Positions 26,507-33,775 of a DNA stretch of 64,000 nt are shown one piece after another. The DNA is taken from NCBI RefSeq assembly GCF_900090265.1, contig NZ_LT607752.1, forward strand, positions 4,780,001 to 4,844,000, in the 5' to 3' direction. The notes beneath the pieces were generated by a model. It was not told where the DNA came from. It saw nothing but the letters and a program-made list of their open reading frames with translations, and did no database searches. A program made the position numbers and the translations under genes. The stretch is from Micromonospora rifamycinica (GTDB taxonomy: Bacteria; Actinomycetota; Actinomycetes; Mycobacteriales; Micromonosporaceae). Numbering within the stretch: position 1 is the stretch's first letter; each line of letters begins with the position of its first letter.

Positions 26507-29140
26507 TCACCCGGCCGGCGCGTGGGTGATCCGGTAGCTCGCGTCGAGCGCGTCCGACTCCAGCAGCACGGTGACCGGCCCGGCCGGCAGCGAGCAGGTG
26601 ATCGTCCGCCCCACGGAGTAGCCGCTCGGGCCGCAGTAGCGGACGCCCTGGGCGTCGAAGACCGACAGCCGCGCATCGCCGGCACCGGCCGTCCGGGACC
26701 AGGTGAAACTCTGCCGGGCGGCGTGCTGGTCGGCCGGCACCGAGAGGCAGACCGCGAACCGGTCCGGGCCGGTGGTCACCGTGGACCCCGCCGCGTCGCC
26801 GGCCAGCACCGGGCAGGCCGGCGGGCCGTCCACCCGGGCCACCCCGAAGGTGTACGACGTGGAGGGGTAGCCGTCACGGGCACTGAGCAGCACCGAGTGC
26901 GGGGCCGGTCCGGTCAGCGCGCAGGCGTACTGACGTAACGAGTAGTAGTCGCACACCTCGTCGCCGGTCGCGTCGACCACGCTCATCTCCGGCGTGGTCG
27001 CCTCCGTCGCGTCCCCCGGCAGCAGCCCGACCACCCGCGCCCCGGCCGGGCTGGGCAGCCGCAGGCAGCGGTACTGCGCGGGGACCTCGAAGGTGCCCTG
27101 CTGCGGCGCGTCCCGCCAGCCGGTGTCGGAGACGGTCGGGCAGCCGGTGACCTGCCAGGGCAGCAGCGCGAAGGCGTGCTGGGCGTCGTTGTCGATCACC
27201 GTCCGGGTCATGCTGCCGTCGAGGACCAGGGTGTACCGCCCCGCCGCCGGCACCGCGCAGGAGATGCCGGTGCAGAGCTTGTGCCCGGTGCTGTCGTAGA
27301 CGTTGCCGTACCGCCGGTAGTTGTCGTCGGTCATCGCCTTGACCCGGTAGGTGCCGGCGGCGGGCAGGTCGAGGATCCGGCACCGGATGCCACCCAGCGC
27401 CCCGGCGGGCGCGGCGTCGTACCCGCCGGGCGTGATCGTCGGGCAGCCGGCCGGGTCGGAGAGCCGGCGCACCTGCAACCGGTACGTCAGGTCGACGCTG
27501 TCGGTCTGCCACCAGCTCAGGTACGCGATCACCCGGTAGGTGCCGGTGGCGGGCAGCACACAGCCGTCCTCCTCCTCATCCGACGACCCGGTGCAGATCG
27601 CCGTGCCGGCGGAGTCGACCAGCCAGGCCCATGCGTCGTTGTACCTGTCGGGCGCGACGTAGGTGACCATCCGCTGGCCGGCGGTGCCGGTGAACGGCTG
27701 GCAGTTGGTCTGCACCTGGGAGGTCTGGTGCAGCCGGAGGGCGGCCTGGTCCCAGGAGGTGCCGGTGGTCGGCGCGCAGCCGTCGGTGTGGTCGAGACGG
27801 GTCACCGCCACCTGGTAGTCGATAGCGGTGCCGAAGTCGTTCCGGTTGAGCATCAGCAGCGTGTACGACCCGGCGGCCGGGACCGGGCAGCCCCGGCCGG
27901 GGTCGTACTCGGAGCAGACCTGGTCACCGGCGGCGTCGTACATCGTCCAGGCGAGGTACTGGTCGTGGTACTGGTTGAGCCGGACCAGCAGCGGACCGGC
28001 GGCCGGGGTGGTCACCACGTGGCAGCCGACCTCCTCCTGCTGGCTCACCGTCCCGCTGCCCACGGCCGCACCGGGATCACCGAACGGGGCCAGCGGCACG
28101 GCCGGGCAGCCGACCGGGTGCGACAGCCGGGGCATCCGCAGGGTGTACGCGCTGGCGGTGCCGTACTGCTCCCGGAGCAGGATCCGGTACGGGCCGCGCC
28201 GGTCCAGGGTGCACCGGTCGACGTACCGCACCTCGCACAGCGGCTGGAAGTCGGCGTCGAGGACCTGCCCCCGCACGTCGAACTCGCCACTCGGGTCGTA
28301 CGTCCGCAGCACCGAGTGCACCGGCTGGTCGAAGCGGAAGCAGTGGGCCGCCGTGCCGGCCGCCAGGGTGCCGGTGACCCCGGGGGAGGCGAACGAGAAG
28401 AACGACTCGGGCAGTTCCCGACACGTCGACGGTGCCCGGGTGGACTCGACGGCCAGGGTGTAGTCGCCGCGGCCGGTGGGGTAGGGCAGCTTGACGGTGA
28501 CCGTGTAGGTGCCGGCCGGGCCGAGCTGGCAGCTGTCCGAGTCGACGCCGAACCAGCAGACGTGCGCGCCGGCGGAGTCGGTGACCCAGCCCTGGGCGTG
28601 GTCGCCGCTGCCCCGGGTGAGCTGGGTGACCAGGATGTCCTGGTCGGCGGGGGTGGTGACCGTCCACCGGTGCTGCTGCGTGTCGACGATCGCCGCGCAC
28701 GTCACCACGGTGCCCAGCGGCAGGACCCCGCCGCAGGTGCGCCCGGGGCGGGGCGCCTGCGGGGGCGCGGTGCGGGTGGAGGTGCGTACCGGCGGTTCGG
28801 TCTCCTCGGCCGCGGGCTTTCCGGGGGGTGCCGGACGCCCGACCGTCCTGCCCGGCGTGGTCGCCGCCGCCCCGGGGCGACCCGTCGCCGTTCCCGGTCC
28901 GACCGGTGCCGATCCGGCTCCGACCGGTGCCGTTCCCGGTGCGGCGGGCGCTGGTGCCGGCGCCGGCGCTGCCGGCCGTGCACCGGTCGCGGTGTCGCCG
29001 TTCGACGGGTTCGTCGTGGGGCCGGCCGCCAGGGTGGCCGCCGGTCCGATCAGGATGGTCGCGGCGACGGTGGCGACGACCGCCAGCCACCTCGCGCCCG
29101 GTCGGCGGTGCGGGCGTGTGGACAGCGTCGTTCTCACCAT
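26507..29140 (-). CDS. Large secreted protein with PPC-like beta-sandwich repeats
   Basis: An 877-residue exported protein. The signal peptide (about 1-38, ending TLA-AG) is followed by an Ala/Pro/Gly/Thr-rich spacer to about 130, then about eight units of 80-95 residues. Each unit has the pattern D..G..C....C.LPAAG.Y...L, then Y.....RL..P.GC, resembling bacterial pre-peptidase C-terminal (PPC) domains with conserved cysteine pairs likely to form disulphides. There is no catalytic domain, LPXTG sorting signal or C-terminal anchor. GGGGAG is just upstream of ATG 29140; GTG 29137 has better spacing. It is probably an extracellular or surface-associated structural or binding protein; function unknown. 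Confidence 0.75.
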   Translation of the reverse strand: MVRTTLSTRPHRRPGARWLAVVATVAATILIGPAATLAAGPTTNPSNGDTATGARPAAPAPAPAPAAPGTAPVGAGSAPVGPGTATGRPGAAATTPGRTVGRPAPPGKPAAEETEPPVRTSTRTAPPQAPRPGRTCGGVLPLGTVVTCAAIVDTQQHRWTVTTPADQDILVTQLTRGSGDHAQGWVTDSAGAHVCWFGVDSDSCQLGPAGTYTVTVKLPYPTGRGDYTLAVESTRAPSTCRELPESFFSFASPGVTGTLAAGTAAHCFRFDQPVHSVLRTYDPSGEFDVRGQVLDADFQPLCEVRYVDRCTLDRRGPYRILLREQYGTASAYTLRMPRLSHPVGCPAVPLAPFGDPGAAVGSGTVSQQEEVGCHVVTTPAAGPLLVRLNQYHDQYLAWTMYDAAGDQVCSEYDPGRGCPVPAAGSYTLLMLNRNDFGTAIDYQVAVTRLDHTDGCAPTTGTSWDQAALRLHQTSQVQTNCQPFTGTAGQRMVTYVAPDRYNDAWAWLVDSAGTAICTGSSDEEEDGCVLPATGTYRVIAYLSWWQTDSVDLTYRLQVRRLSDPAGCPTITPGGYDAAPAGALGGIRCRILDLPAAGTYRVKAMTDDNYRRYGNVYDSTGHKLCTGISCAVPAAGRYTLVLDGSMTRTVIDNDAQHAFALLPWQVTGCPTVSDTGWRDAPQQGTFEVPAQYRCLRLPSPAGARVVGLLPGDATEATTPEMSVVDATGDEVCDYYSLRQYACALTGPAPHSVLLSARDGYPSTSYTFGVARVDGPPACPVLAGDAAGSTVTTGPDRFAVCLSVPADQHAARQSFTWSRTAGAGDARLSVFDAQGVRYCGPSGYSVGRTITCSLPAGPVTVLLESDALDASYRITHAPAG

Positions 29141-29256
29141 GACTCCCCGTGGGCTGCCGCGCCGCTGCGCGGGCGAGCAGATGATTCCACGGTGGTCGAT
29201 CATGGGCCATCGGATACTCGGCTGGTCCGCCGGATTCTCGCCCGGTCCGCGACGTC

Positions 29257-29304
29257 GGCTCAGCAGGGGCCGTAGCCCTCGGCTCAGCAGGGACCGTAGC
29301 CCTC
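29257..29304. repeat. 24-bp tandem duplication of a gene end
   Basis: GGCTCAGCAGGG(G/A)CCGTAGCCCTC occurs twice in tandem (29257-29280 and 29281-29304) with a single difference. The right copy encodes the last residues EGYGPC and the stop codon of the 29284-29814 gene; the left copy repeats the same residues and stop in the 3' flank. Confidence 0.93.
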
Positions 29305-29814
29305 GTCGAAGAGGCGACGGGCCCAGTCGGCGTACCCGGCGATGATCTCCCGGACGGCGGTGCCGTCGTGCAGGAAGAGGTAGCCCCGCTCGCCGTCGCG
29401 GGCCAGCAGCCCGTCGAACCGGTACGTCCGCGGTGGCGCGTGCAGCCGGACCGCCGACGGGTAGCGGCTGAGCACCTCCCCGACCGGGGTGCCCACGGTG
29501 ATCCCCTCCGGGGTGCTCATCGGGTCGTCGAGCCAGAGCAGCACCAGCCGGTCGTCGACGAAGATCGGGCTGGCCGTCCCGTGCCCGGCCAGCGTCGTAC
29601 CGCAGGTGTCGGCGGCGGTACGGAGCATCCCGCGCCGGGTCAGCTCCGTCTCGCTGTCGCCGAACTCGGCCCCGGACAGGCCGTGCAGGCCGACCACCTG
29701 GCCGGGGCCGATCGGCCGCGCCGGGATGTCGGGTCCGGACGGATGGGTGCCGCTGCCCGATGCCGAGGCAGCTACCAGTAACGCCGCGAGCACGGCGAAT
29801 TGTCGCAATTTCAT
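29284..29814 (-). CDS. Secreted protein of unknown function
   Basis: A 176-residue protein with a signal peptide (about 1-20, MKLRQFAVLAALLVAASASG). The mature part has one cysteine in the middle (ADTCGTTLAG) and one as the last residue, which may form a disulphide. The motif TVGTPVGEVLSRYP suggests a beta-barrel domain of the kind found in some secreted actinobacterial proteins, but no family is assigned. Its ATG overlaps the stop of the upstream gene (ATGA), so the two are translationally coupled. The gene end is tandemly duplicated. Confidence 0.75.
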   Translation of the reverse strand: MKLRQFAVLAALLVAASASGSGTHPSGPDIPARPIGPGQVVGLHGLSGAEFGDSETELTRRGMLRTAADTCGTTLAGHGTASPIFVDDRLVLLWLDDPMSTPEGITVGTPVGEVLSRYPSAVRLHAPPRTYRFDGLLARDGERGYLFLHDGTAVREIIAGYADWARRLFDEGYGPC

Positions 29815-30425
29815 AGAATCCCCCAGTCCACAACGGGACCGGGGCGTTCAGGTTGCTGGTCAGCCGGGAATTGCCGCTCCTCCCATTCCTCGGCCAACTC
29901 GTCCCAGTAGTCGGCGGTCAGCCCGCGCCGGCCGTGGGCCAACCAGCCGGCGGTGTTCCGCTCCAGGTGCAGGCCCAGCTCGGCGAACGGGTCGAGCCAC
30001 CGCCCCGGCTCCGCGCCGAGCCGGACCAGCGCCGCGTTGATCGGCCACTCCCCACGCGGCAGCGTGAACGTGTGGTCGAAGCGCGGACCCCAGCTCAGCC
30101 GGCCGCCCAGCCAGACCGCCGAGGCCTGACGGCCGAGGCCGCCGGCGAACTCCGCCTCCAGGTACGCCACCGGACCGCGCCGGGACCAGCTGTCGAGCAG
30201 TGCGCCGAGGGCCGGCGAGAAGACCAGCTCGAACGGCTGCTCGGCGGTCGGCTCCTCGGGGTGGAAGTCCGGCAGCGCGCCGGTCAGCTCCTCGACCAGC
30301 TGCGGGGTCACCGGCAGCAACGCGAAATCCTGCCGCAGCGCCGCCAGCACCGCGTGATCCAGGTCGGCGATCTGCTCACGCAGCAACTCGACATCCGCGA
30401 CGACCGCGCTGAGCTGGTAACTCAT
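29811..30425 (-). CDS. Conserved protein of unknown function
   Basis: A 204-residue cytoplasmic protein. The N-terminus (MSYQLSAVVADVELLREQ) is helical; the C-terminus is Trp/Glu-rich (TADYWDELAEEWEERQ). No catalytic motif or family is recognised. It ends with an ATGA overlap into the secreted-protein gene at 29814, so the pair forms a two-gene operon and may act together, though one partner is exported and the other is not. Confidence 0.75.
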   Translation of the reverse strand: MSYQLSAVVADVELLREQIADLDHAVLAALRQDFALLPVTPQLVEELTGALPDFHPEEPTAEQPFELVFSPALGALLDSWSRRGPVAYLEAEFAGGLGRQASAVWLGGRLSWGPRFDHTFTLPRGEWPINAALVRLGAEPGRWLDPFAELGLHLERNTAGWLAHGRRGLTADYWDELAEEWEERQFPADQQPERPGPVVDWGIL

Positions 30426-30540
30426 CCAATCCCCCCGCCGTCCACAGCCTGTGGATAGCACATGTGTACGACGGGTCCCGGGCCGCCGTGAGTGCCCGTA
30501 CGGTACTGGTTCGGTGCGGCAATTCAGCCGATGCGCTCGG

Positions 30541-31068
30541 TCACCCGCGCGATGTCGACCCCTGGTCCATGCCGTCGACCAGATAGCGCGGACAGCCGTC
30601 CTCGGCCGCGTCGAGGGCATGGCGGAGCCGGCTCCAGAGGTAGGGCCGCAGGAGTGTCCGGGCCCGATCGGCGGGGAAGAAGCCAGATCCGCGCAGCTCC
30701 CCGTCCGCCGGGGTCGGTTCGGCATCGAGCAGCCCGCCGTCGAAGACGAACATCAAGCTGTCGTCCCAGGGGCCGTGTGGCGCGACCCAGTCCACGACCA
30801 GCAGGCGACCGACCCGCCGCCGGAGGCCCAGTTCTTCGTGCAGTTCCCGTTCGGCCGCCGACTGGGGTGCCTCGTTGGCCTCGACCATCCCGCCCGGAAG
30901 ATCCCAGTCCGGCTTGTAGTCCGGATCGACCAGCAGGACGTCACCCCGTTCGTTGCGGAGCAGCACGTCTGCGCCGACCCGCTTCCGGGCCTGCTTCGCG
31001 TTGCCTTCCGCAAGGTACGCCTGCCAGGCGTCCGGATCGCGTTCGTAGAGCGGGCGCTGATCGGCCAT
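30541..31068 (-). CDS. NUDIX hydrolase
   Basis: A 175-residue NUDIX enzyme with a complete Nudix box (GMVEANE-x7-RELHEELG, about residues 60-82), so it should bind Mg2+ and hydrolyse a nucleoside diphosphate-linked substrate. The N-terminal 30 residues are a helical extension (YERDPDAWQAYLAEGNAK), typical of one actinobacterial subgroup. The substrate is unknown. It lies 21 bp downstream of an HTH regulator in the same direction, so the two are probably co-transcribed. Confidence 0.9.
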   Translation of the reverse strand: MADQRPLYERDPDAWQAYLAEGNAKQARKRVGADVLLRNERGDVLLVDPDYKPDWDLPGGMVEANEAPQSAAERELHEELGLRRRVGRLLVVDWVAPHGPWDDSLMFVFDGGLLDAEPTPADGELRGSGFFPADRARTLLRPYLWSRLRHALDAAEDGCPRYLVDGMDQGSTSRG

Positions 31069-31089
31069 GACAGCTATTGTGGGCGGGTC

Positions 31090-32463
31090 TCAGGCATTCG
31101 GCAGCGGGGTGGCCAACCAGTTCCTCTCCTGGAACGTCTGCTGGAGCCGGTCCAGCAGCGGCGGCACCTCCGCGCAACGGCGGACGTGCGAGCGCAGCAG
31201 CAGAGCGACCTGCCGCATGTGGTCGACGACTACCGCCGAACCGAGCCCGGTGCTCTGCTCCATCGCCTGGTGCACCACCGGGCAGGCTTCGTCGGCCCGC
31301 CCCTGGCCGATCATCGCGGCGGCGAGCAGCAGCCGAGCGAGCGCCTGACTACGCACCCGTCCGACAGGTTGTTCGTCAATGATGCCGTCAAGCACATCGA
31401 CCGCTGCTGTCAGATCGCCGAGTCGGAGCAGGCAGCGGGCCACGTCGACCTGTAGCGAGTTGGCGTCGAACGGGCTGAACCACTCCGCGCGCGGGGCGTG
31501 GGGTGCGGTCAACGCCCGCTCGGCCTGCTGAAGCGCAGCGTGGCACTCATCGGTCCTGCCCGCCAATGCCAAGCCGCGCGCGTGGAGTGCGAACAACCGG
31601 GCACGGGTCGAGCCGGCGGTGCGATCGTCGGCGAGGACGTTCAGCCCGCTGACCGCGTGGGAGATCGCGGCTACCGCCTCGCCCTGATGACTGGCCAGGT
31701 GGCTCAGGCTTCCCCGGATCTGACCGGCGAGACCGGTTTCGCCGCTGCGTTCGGCCAGCCCCAGCGCGTCCCGGAAGTGACGGTCGGCCAGCCTCGGTGA
31801 TCCGGAGTCGTGTGCCATCCACCCCGCCATCTCGTGCATCGAGGCGGCGACGGCGAATGCTCGGCGTGGCCAGGAACCGCCCTCTAACGCACGTTGGGAG
31901 AAACGGTCCAGGTGTGCCACGACGGTGGCGTACAGGTGCCTGCCCCCGATCTGCCGGTCGGCCGACCGAAGCGCTTGCAGCAGATGGGAGTCGGGCACCG
32001 CGTCGTCGCCGATGACGACCGATTCCGTCCTGGGCTGAGGAAGCCGGAACCAGAGCTGGGCAGCGGGCACCTGAAGCAGACGCGCCCAACGGACGAGCCG
32101 ATCCAGGTGTACGACCGGTGCGCCGGTCTCCACCCGGCTGAGCTGCGCCTGAGTCAGTCCGAGCCAGCCGGCGACGATCGTCTGGGGCAGCGGTTGTCGA
32201 CCGTGATAGGGATGGTGGCGGTAGGCGCGCAGTAGCCGCCCGAAATGTCGTTCGGTCAGGGCGCGGCGAACCGGCCCGTGCTCCCAGAACCTGCCCGGGA
32301 CCTCCGGCGGAGCGACCAGCCGACCCCGCTCCGCCGTATGACAGGGCGCACACCTGCCGGTGTGGTTGTCCCGGGCGAGGCGACCACCGCACCGCGCGCA
32401 GCCGGTGGTCGTCGACGGCTCGGACACAGGTGGCTCCCCTCCGTAGGCGCTGGATCGGCCCAT
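31090..32463 (-). CDS. Zinc-ribbon HTH (XRE-type) transcriptional regulator with helical repeat C-terminus
   Basis: A 457-residue regulator. A four-cysteine zinc ribbon (C22, C25, C38, C41) starts the protein. A helix-turn-helix of the XRE type follows at about 85-135 (VAGWLGLTQAQLSRVETG). The rest is an all-helical TPR-like region with repeated Ala/Leu-rich helices ending around 450. Such proteins usually sense a small molecule or peptide through the TPR region; the signal is unknown. GGGGAGG precedes ATG 32463. It is upstream of the NUDIX gene by 21 bp. A GTG at residue 13 is an alternative start and would keep the zinc ribbon. Confidence 0.85.
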   Translation of the reverse strand: MGRSSAYGGEPPVSEPSTTTGCARCGGRLARDNHTGRCAPCHTAERGRLVAPPEVPGRFWEHGPVRRALTERHFGRLLRAYRHHPYHGRQPLPQTIVAGWLGLTQAQLSRVETGAPVVHLDRLVRWARLLQVPAAQLWFRLPQPRTESVVIGDDAVPDSHLLQALRSADRQIGGRHLYATVVAHLDRFSQRALEGGSWPRRAFAVAASMHEMAGWMAHDSGSPRLADRHFRDALGLAERSGETGLAGQIRGSLSHLASHQGEAVAAISHAVSGLNVLADDRTAGSTRARLFALHARGLALAGRTDECHAALQQAERALTAPHAPRAEWFSPFDANSLQVDVARCLLRLGDLTAAVDVLDGIIDEQPVGRVRSQALARLLLAAAMIGQGRADEACPVVHQAMEQSTGLGSAVVVDHMRQVALLLRSHVRRCAEVPPLLDRLQQTFQERNWLATPLPNA

Positions 32464-32509
32464 TCCACCTCCCCGGCCGATGAACGGTATGCGCCCCGCG
32501 CATACGTCG

Positions 32510-33205
32510 TCAGTCGGGTTCAGCGACGATCTCCCACAGCAGCGCGGCGAGCAGCTCCGGGTGGGAGAGCATCGGGTGGTGTCCGGTGGCCAGCTCCACG
32601 GTCCGTCCCGCCCGTGCCGCCTGGGCGCGCTGCACCTCGGGCGGGGTGGCCCGGTCCCCGGCGCAGACCACCGCCGTGGACGGGATCGACCGCCAGCCCG
32701 CGTACCGGGCAGGGGTGGTGAGCACGGCGGCGTCCTGTCGGACCAGCCGGGCCATGGCGCCCTCCACTGCCGCCGCATCACAGTCGTGCAGGAACAGCGG
32801 CGGGACCAGCCCGGCCCGGGCCGTGAACGTCCTGTCGGCGAAGAATTCCAGGTGGGGCGCAGGTCCGGCGGGCCCGAGATCGGCCAGGGACTCACCCACG
32901 TCGGGCAGGAACGAGCTGACGTAGACGAGATGCCGGACGTCCCCGGCGTCGGCCGCCGCAGTGGCGACCACCCCACCGTAGGAGTGGCCGACGAGGATCG
33001 TCGGCCCGCCGTCGCGCAGGACCCGGCGGGTCTCCTCGACGTCGTCGTCCAGCCCTGCCGGCCGCCGTGCGTCCGGCAGTTCGCCGCAGCTCGGTAGCCG
33101 CACCGCGACGCTCGTCGTCCCGCCGGCCGCGAGCAGCGCGTCGACCCGGGACCACCACCACGCCCCGTCGCGTACGCACGCCCCGTGCACGAAGACGATC
33201 CGCAT
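32510..33205 (-). CDS. Alpha/beta hydrolase
   Basis: A 231-residue single-domain alpha/beta hydrolase of the AB_hydrolase_6 type. Visible features are the oxyanion motif VFVHGACVRDGAWWW, the nucleophile elbow GHSYGG, the acid in VVCAGDRATPP and the catalytic His in TGHHPMLSHP. No signal peptide. GAGGAGG lies before ATG 33205. Relatives include salicylate/methyl-ester hydrolases and lactonases; the substrate here is unknown. It is 46 bp upstream of the HTH regulator in the same direction and could share its transcript. Confidence 0.88.
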   Translation of the reverse strand: MRIVFVHGACVRDGAWWWSRVDALLAAGGTTSVAVRLPSCGELPDARRPAGLDDDVEETRRVLRDGGPTILVGHSYGGVVATAAADAGDVRHLVYVSSFLPDVGESLADLGPAGPAPHLEFFADRTFTARAGLVPPLFLHDCDAAAVEGAMARLVRQDAAVLTTPARYAGWRSIPSTAVVCAGDRATPPEVQRAQAARAGRTVELATGHHPMLSHPELLAALLWEIVAEPD

Positions 33206-33351
33206 CGCTGCCTCCTCACCGGGCGACCGGCCTGCCACCCCACCTGCGGTGACCCTAGAGACGGGGACGGGGCGCGGTACGCCCGTTCTGCCACGGGCAT
33301 AGCGCAGCGGAACCGGGCGCTGCCGGCGGGCGGGCGTCCGGACGTCGCGGG

Positions 33352-33396
33352 AAACGACGGAGGGCCGGCTCCCGATCGGGGCCGGCCCTGTCGTTT
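33352..33396. terminator. Intrinsic terminator next to tRNA-Ser (GGA)
   Basis: A 12-bp GC stem (AGGGCCGGCTCC / GGGGCCGGCCCT, one wobble) with a 5-nt loop, extended by a 7-bp AAACGAC/GTCGTTT stem beyond a 2-nt bulge. It is flanked on the right by five T. It can act as the terminator of the leftward tRNA-Ser, which ends at 33413. Confidence 0.85.
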
Positions 33397-33412
33397 TTCC
33401 TGCTCAGGCGAG

Positions 33413-33497
33413 CGGAGGATACGAGATTCGAACTCGTGAGGGTTTTATCCCAACACGCTTTCCAAGCGTGCGCCCTAGGCCTCTAGGCGAATCCTCC
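33413..33497 (-). tRNA. tRNA-Ser (GGA)
   Basis: An 85-nt class II tRNA on the minus strand. Acceptor GGAGGAT pairs with ATCCTCC, the anticodon loop is TTGGAAA (anticodon GGA, reading UCC/UCU), and a long variable arm and GTTCGAATC T loop are present. Confidence 0.97.
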
Positions 33498-33575
33498 GCG
33501 AGCCAGGATACAGGTCCCCGCCGGCCCGGCCACCCCACCACCCCCCGAAGATCCACCAGGGGTCGGGTAGGGTGG

Positions 33576-33670
33576 TGCCTACCTCCCGTGCGGCGGTATC
33601 TCGTGAACCTCCCCAGGGCCGGAAGGCAGCAAGGATAAGCGAGCTCTGCCGGGTGCACGGGAGGCCTTTT
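33576..33670 (+). ncRNA. ffs: Signal recognition particle RNA (4.5S type)
   Basis: About 95 nt. The ends CCTCCCGTGC and GCACGGGAGG pair, and the apical CCGGAAGGCAGCAAGG contains the GGAAG tetraloop and the asymmetric loop that bind Ffh. It directs secretory ribosomes to the membrane. Position between tRNA-Ser and dnaX is conserved in actinobacteria. Ends are approximate. Confidence 0.93.
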
Positions 33671-33775
33671 CGTCTCCCCCCACCGGTACCGTACCTGCGG
33701 GTCTGGTCCGGGGTGGTGGGTGGTCACCCGCGCCCGACCGGCGCAGAATGGCTCGGTCGAGAGGAGGCGGGGCGA

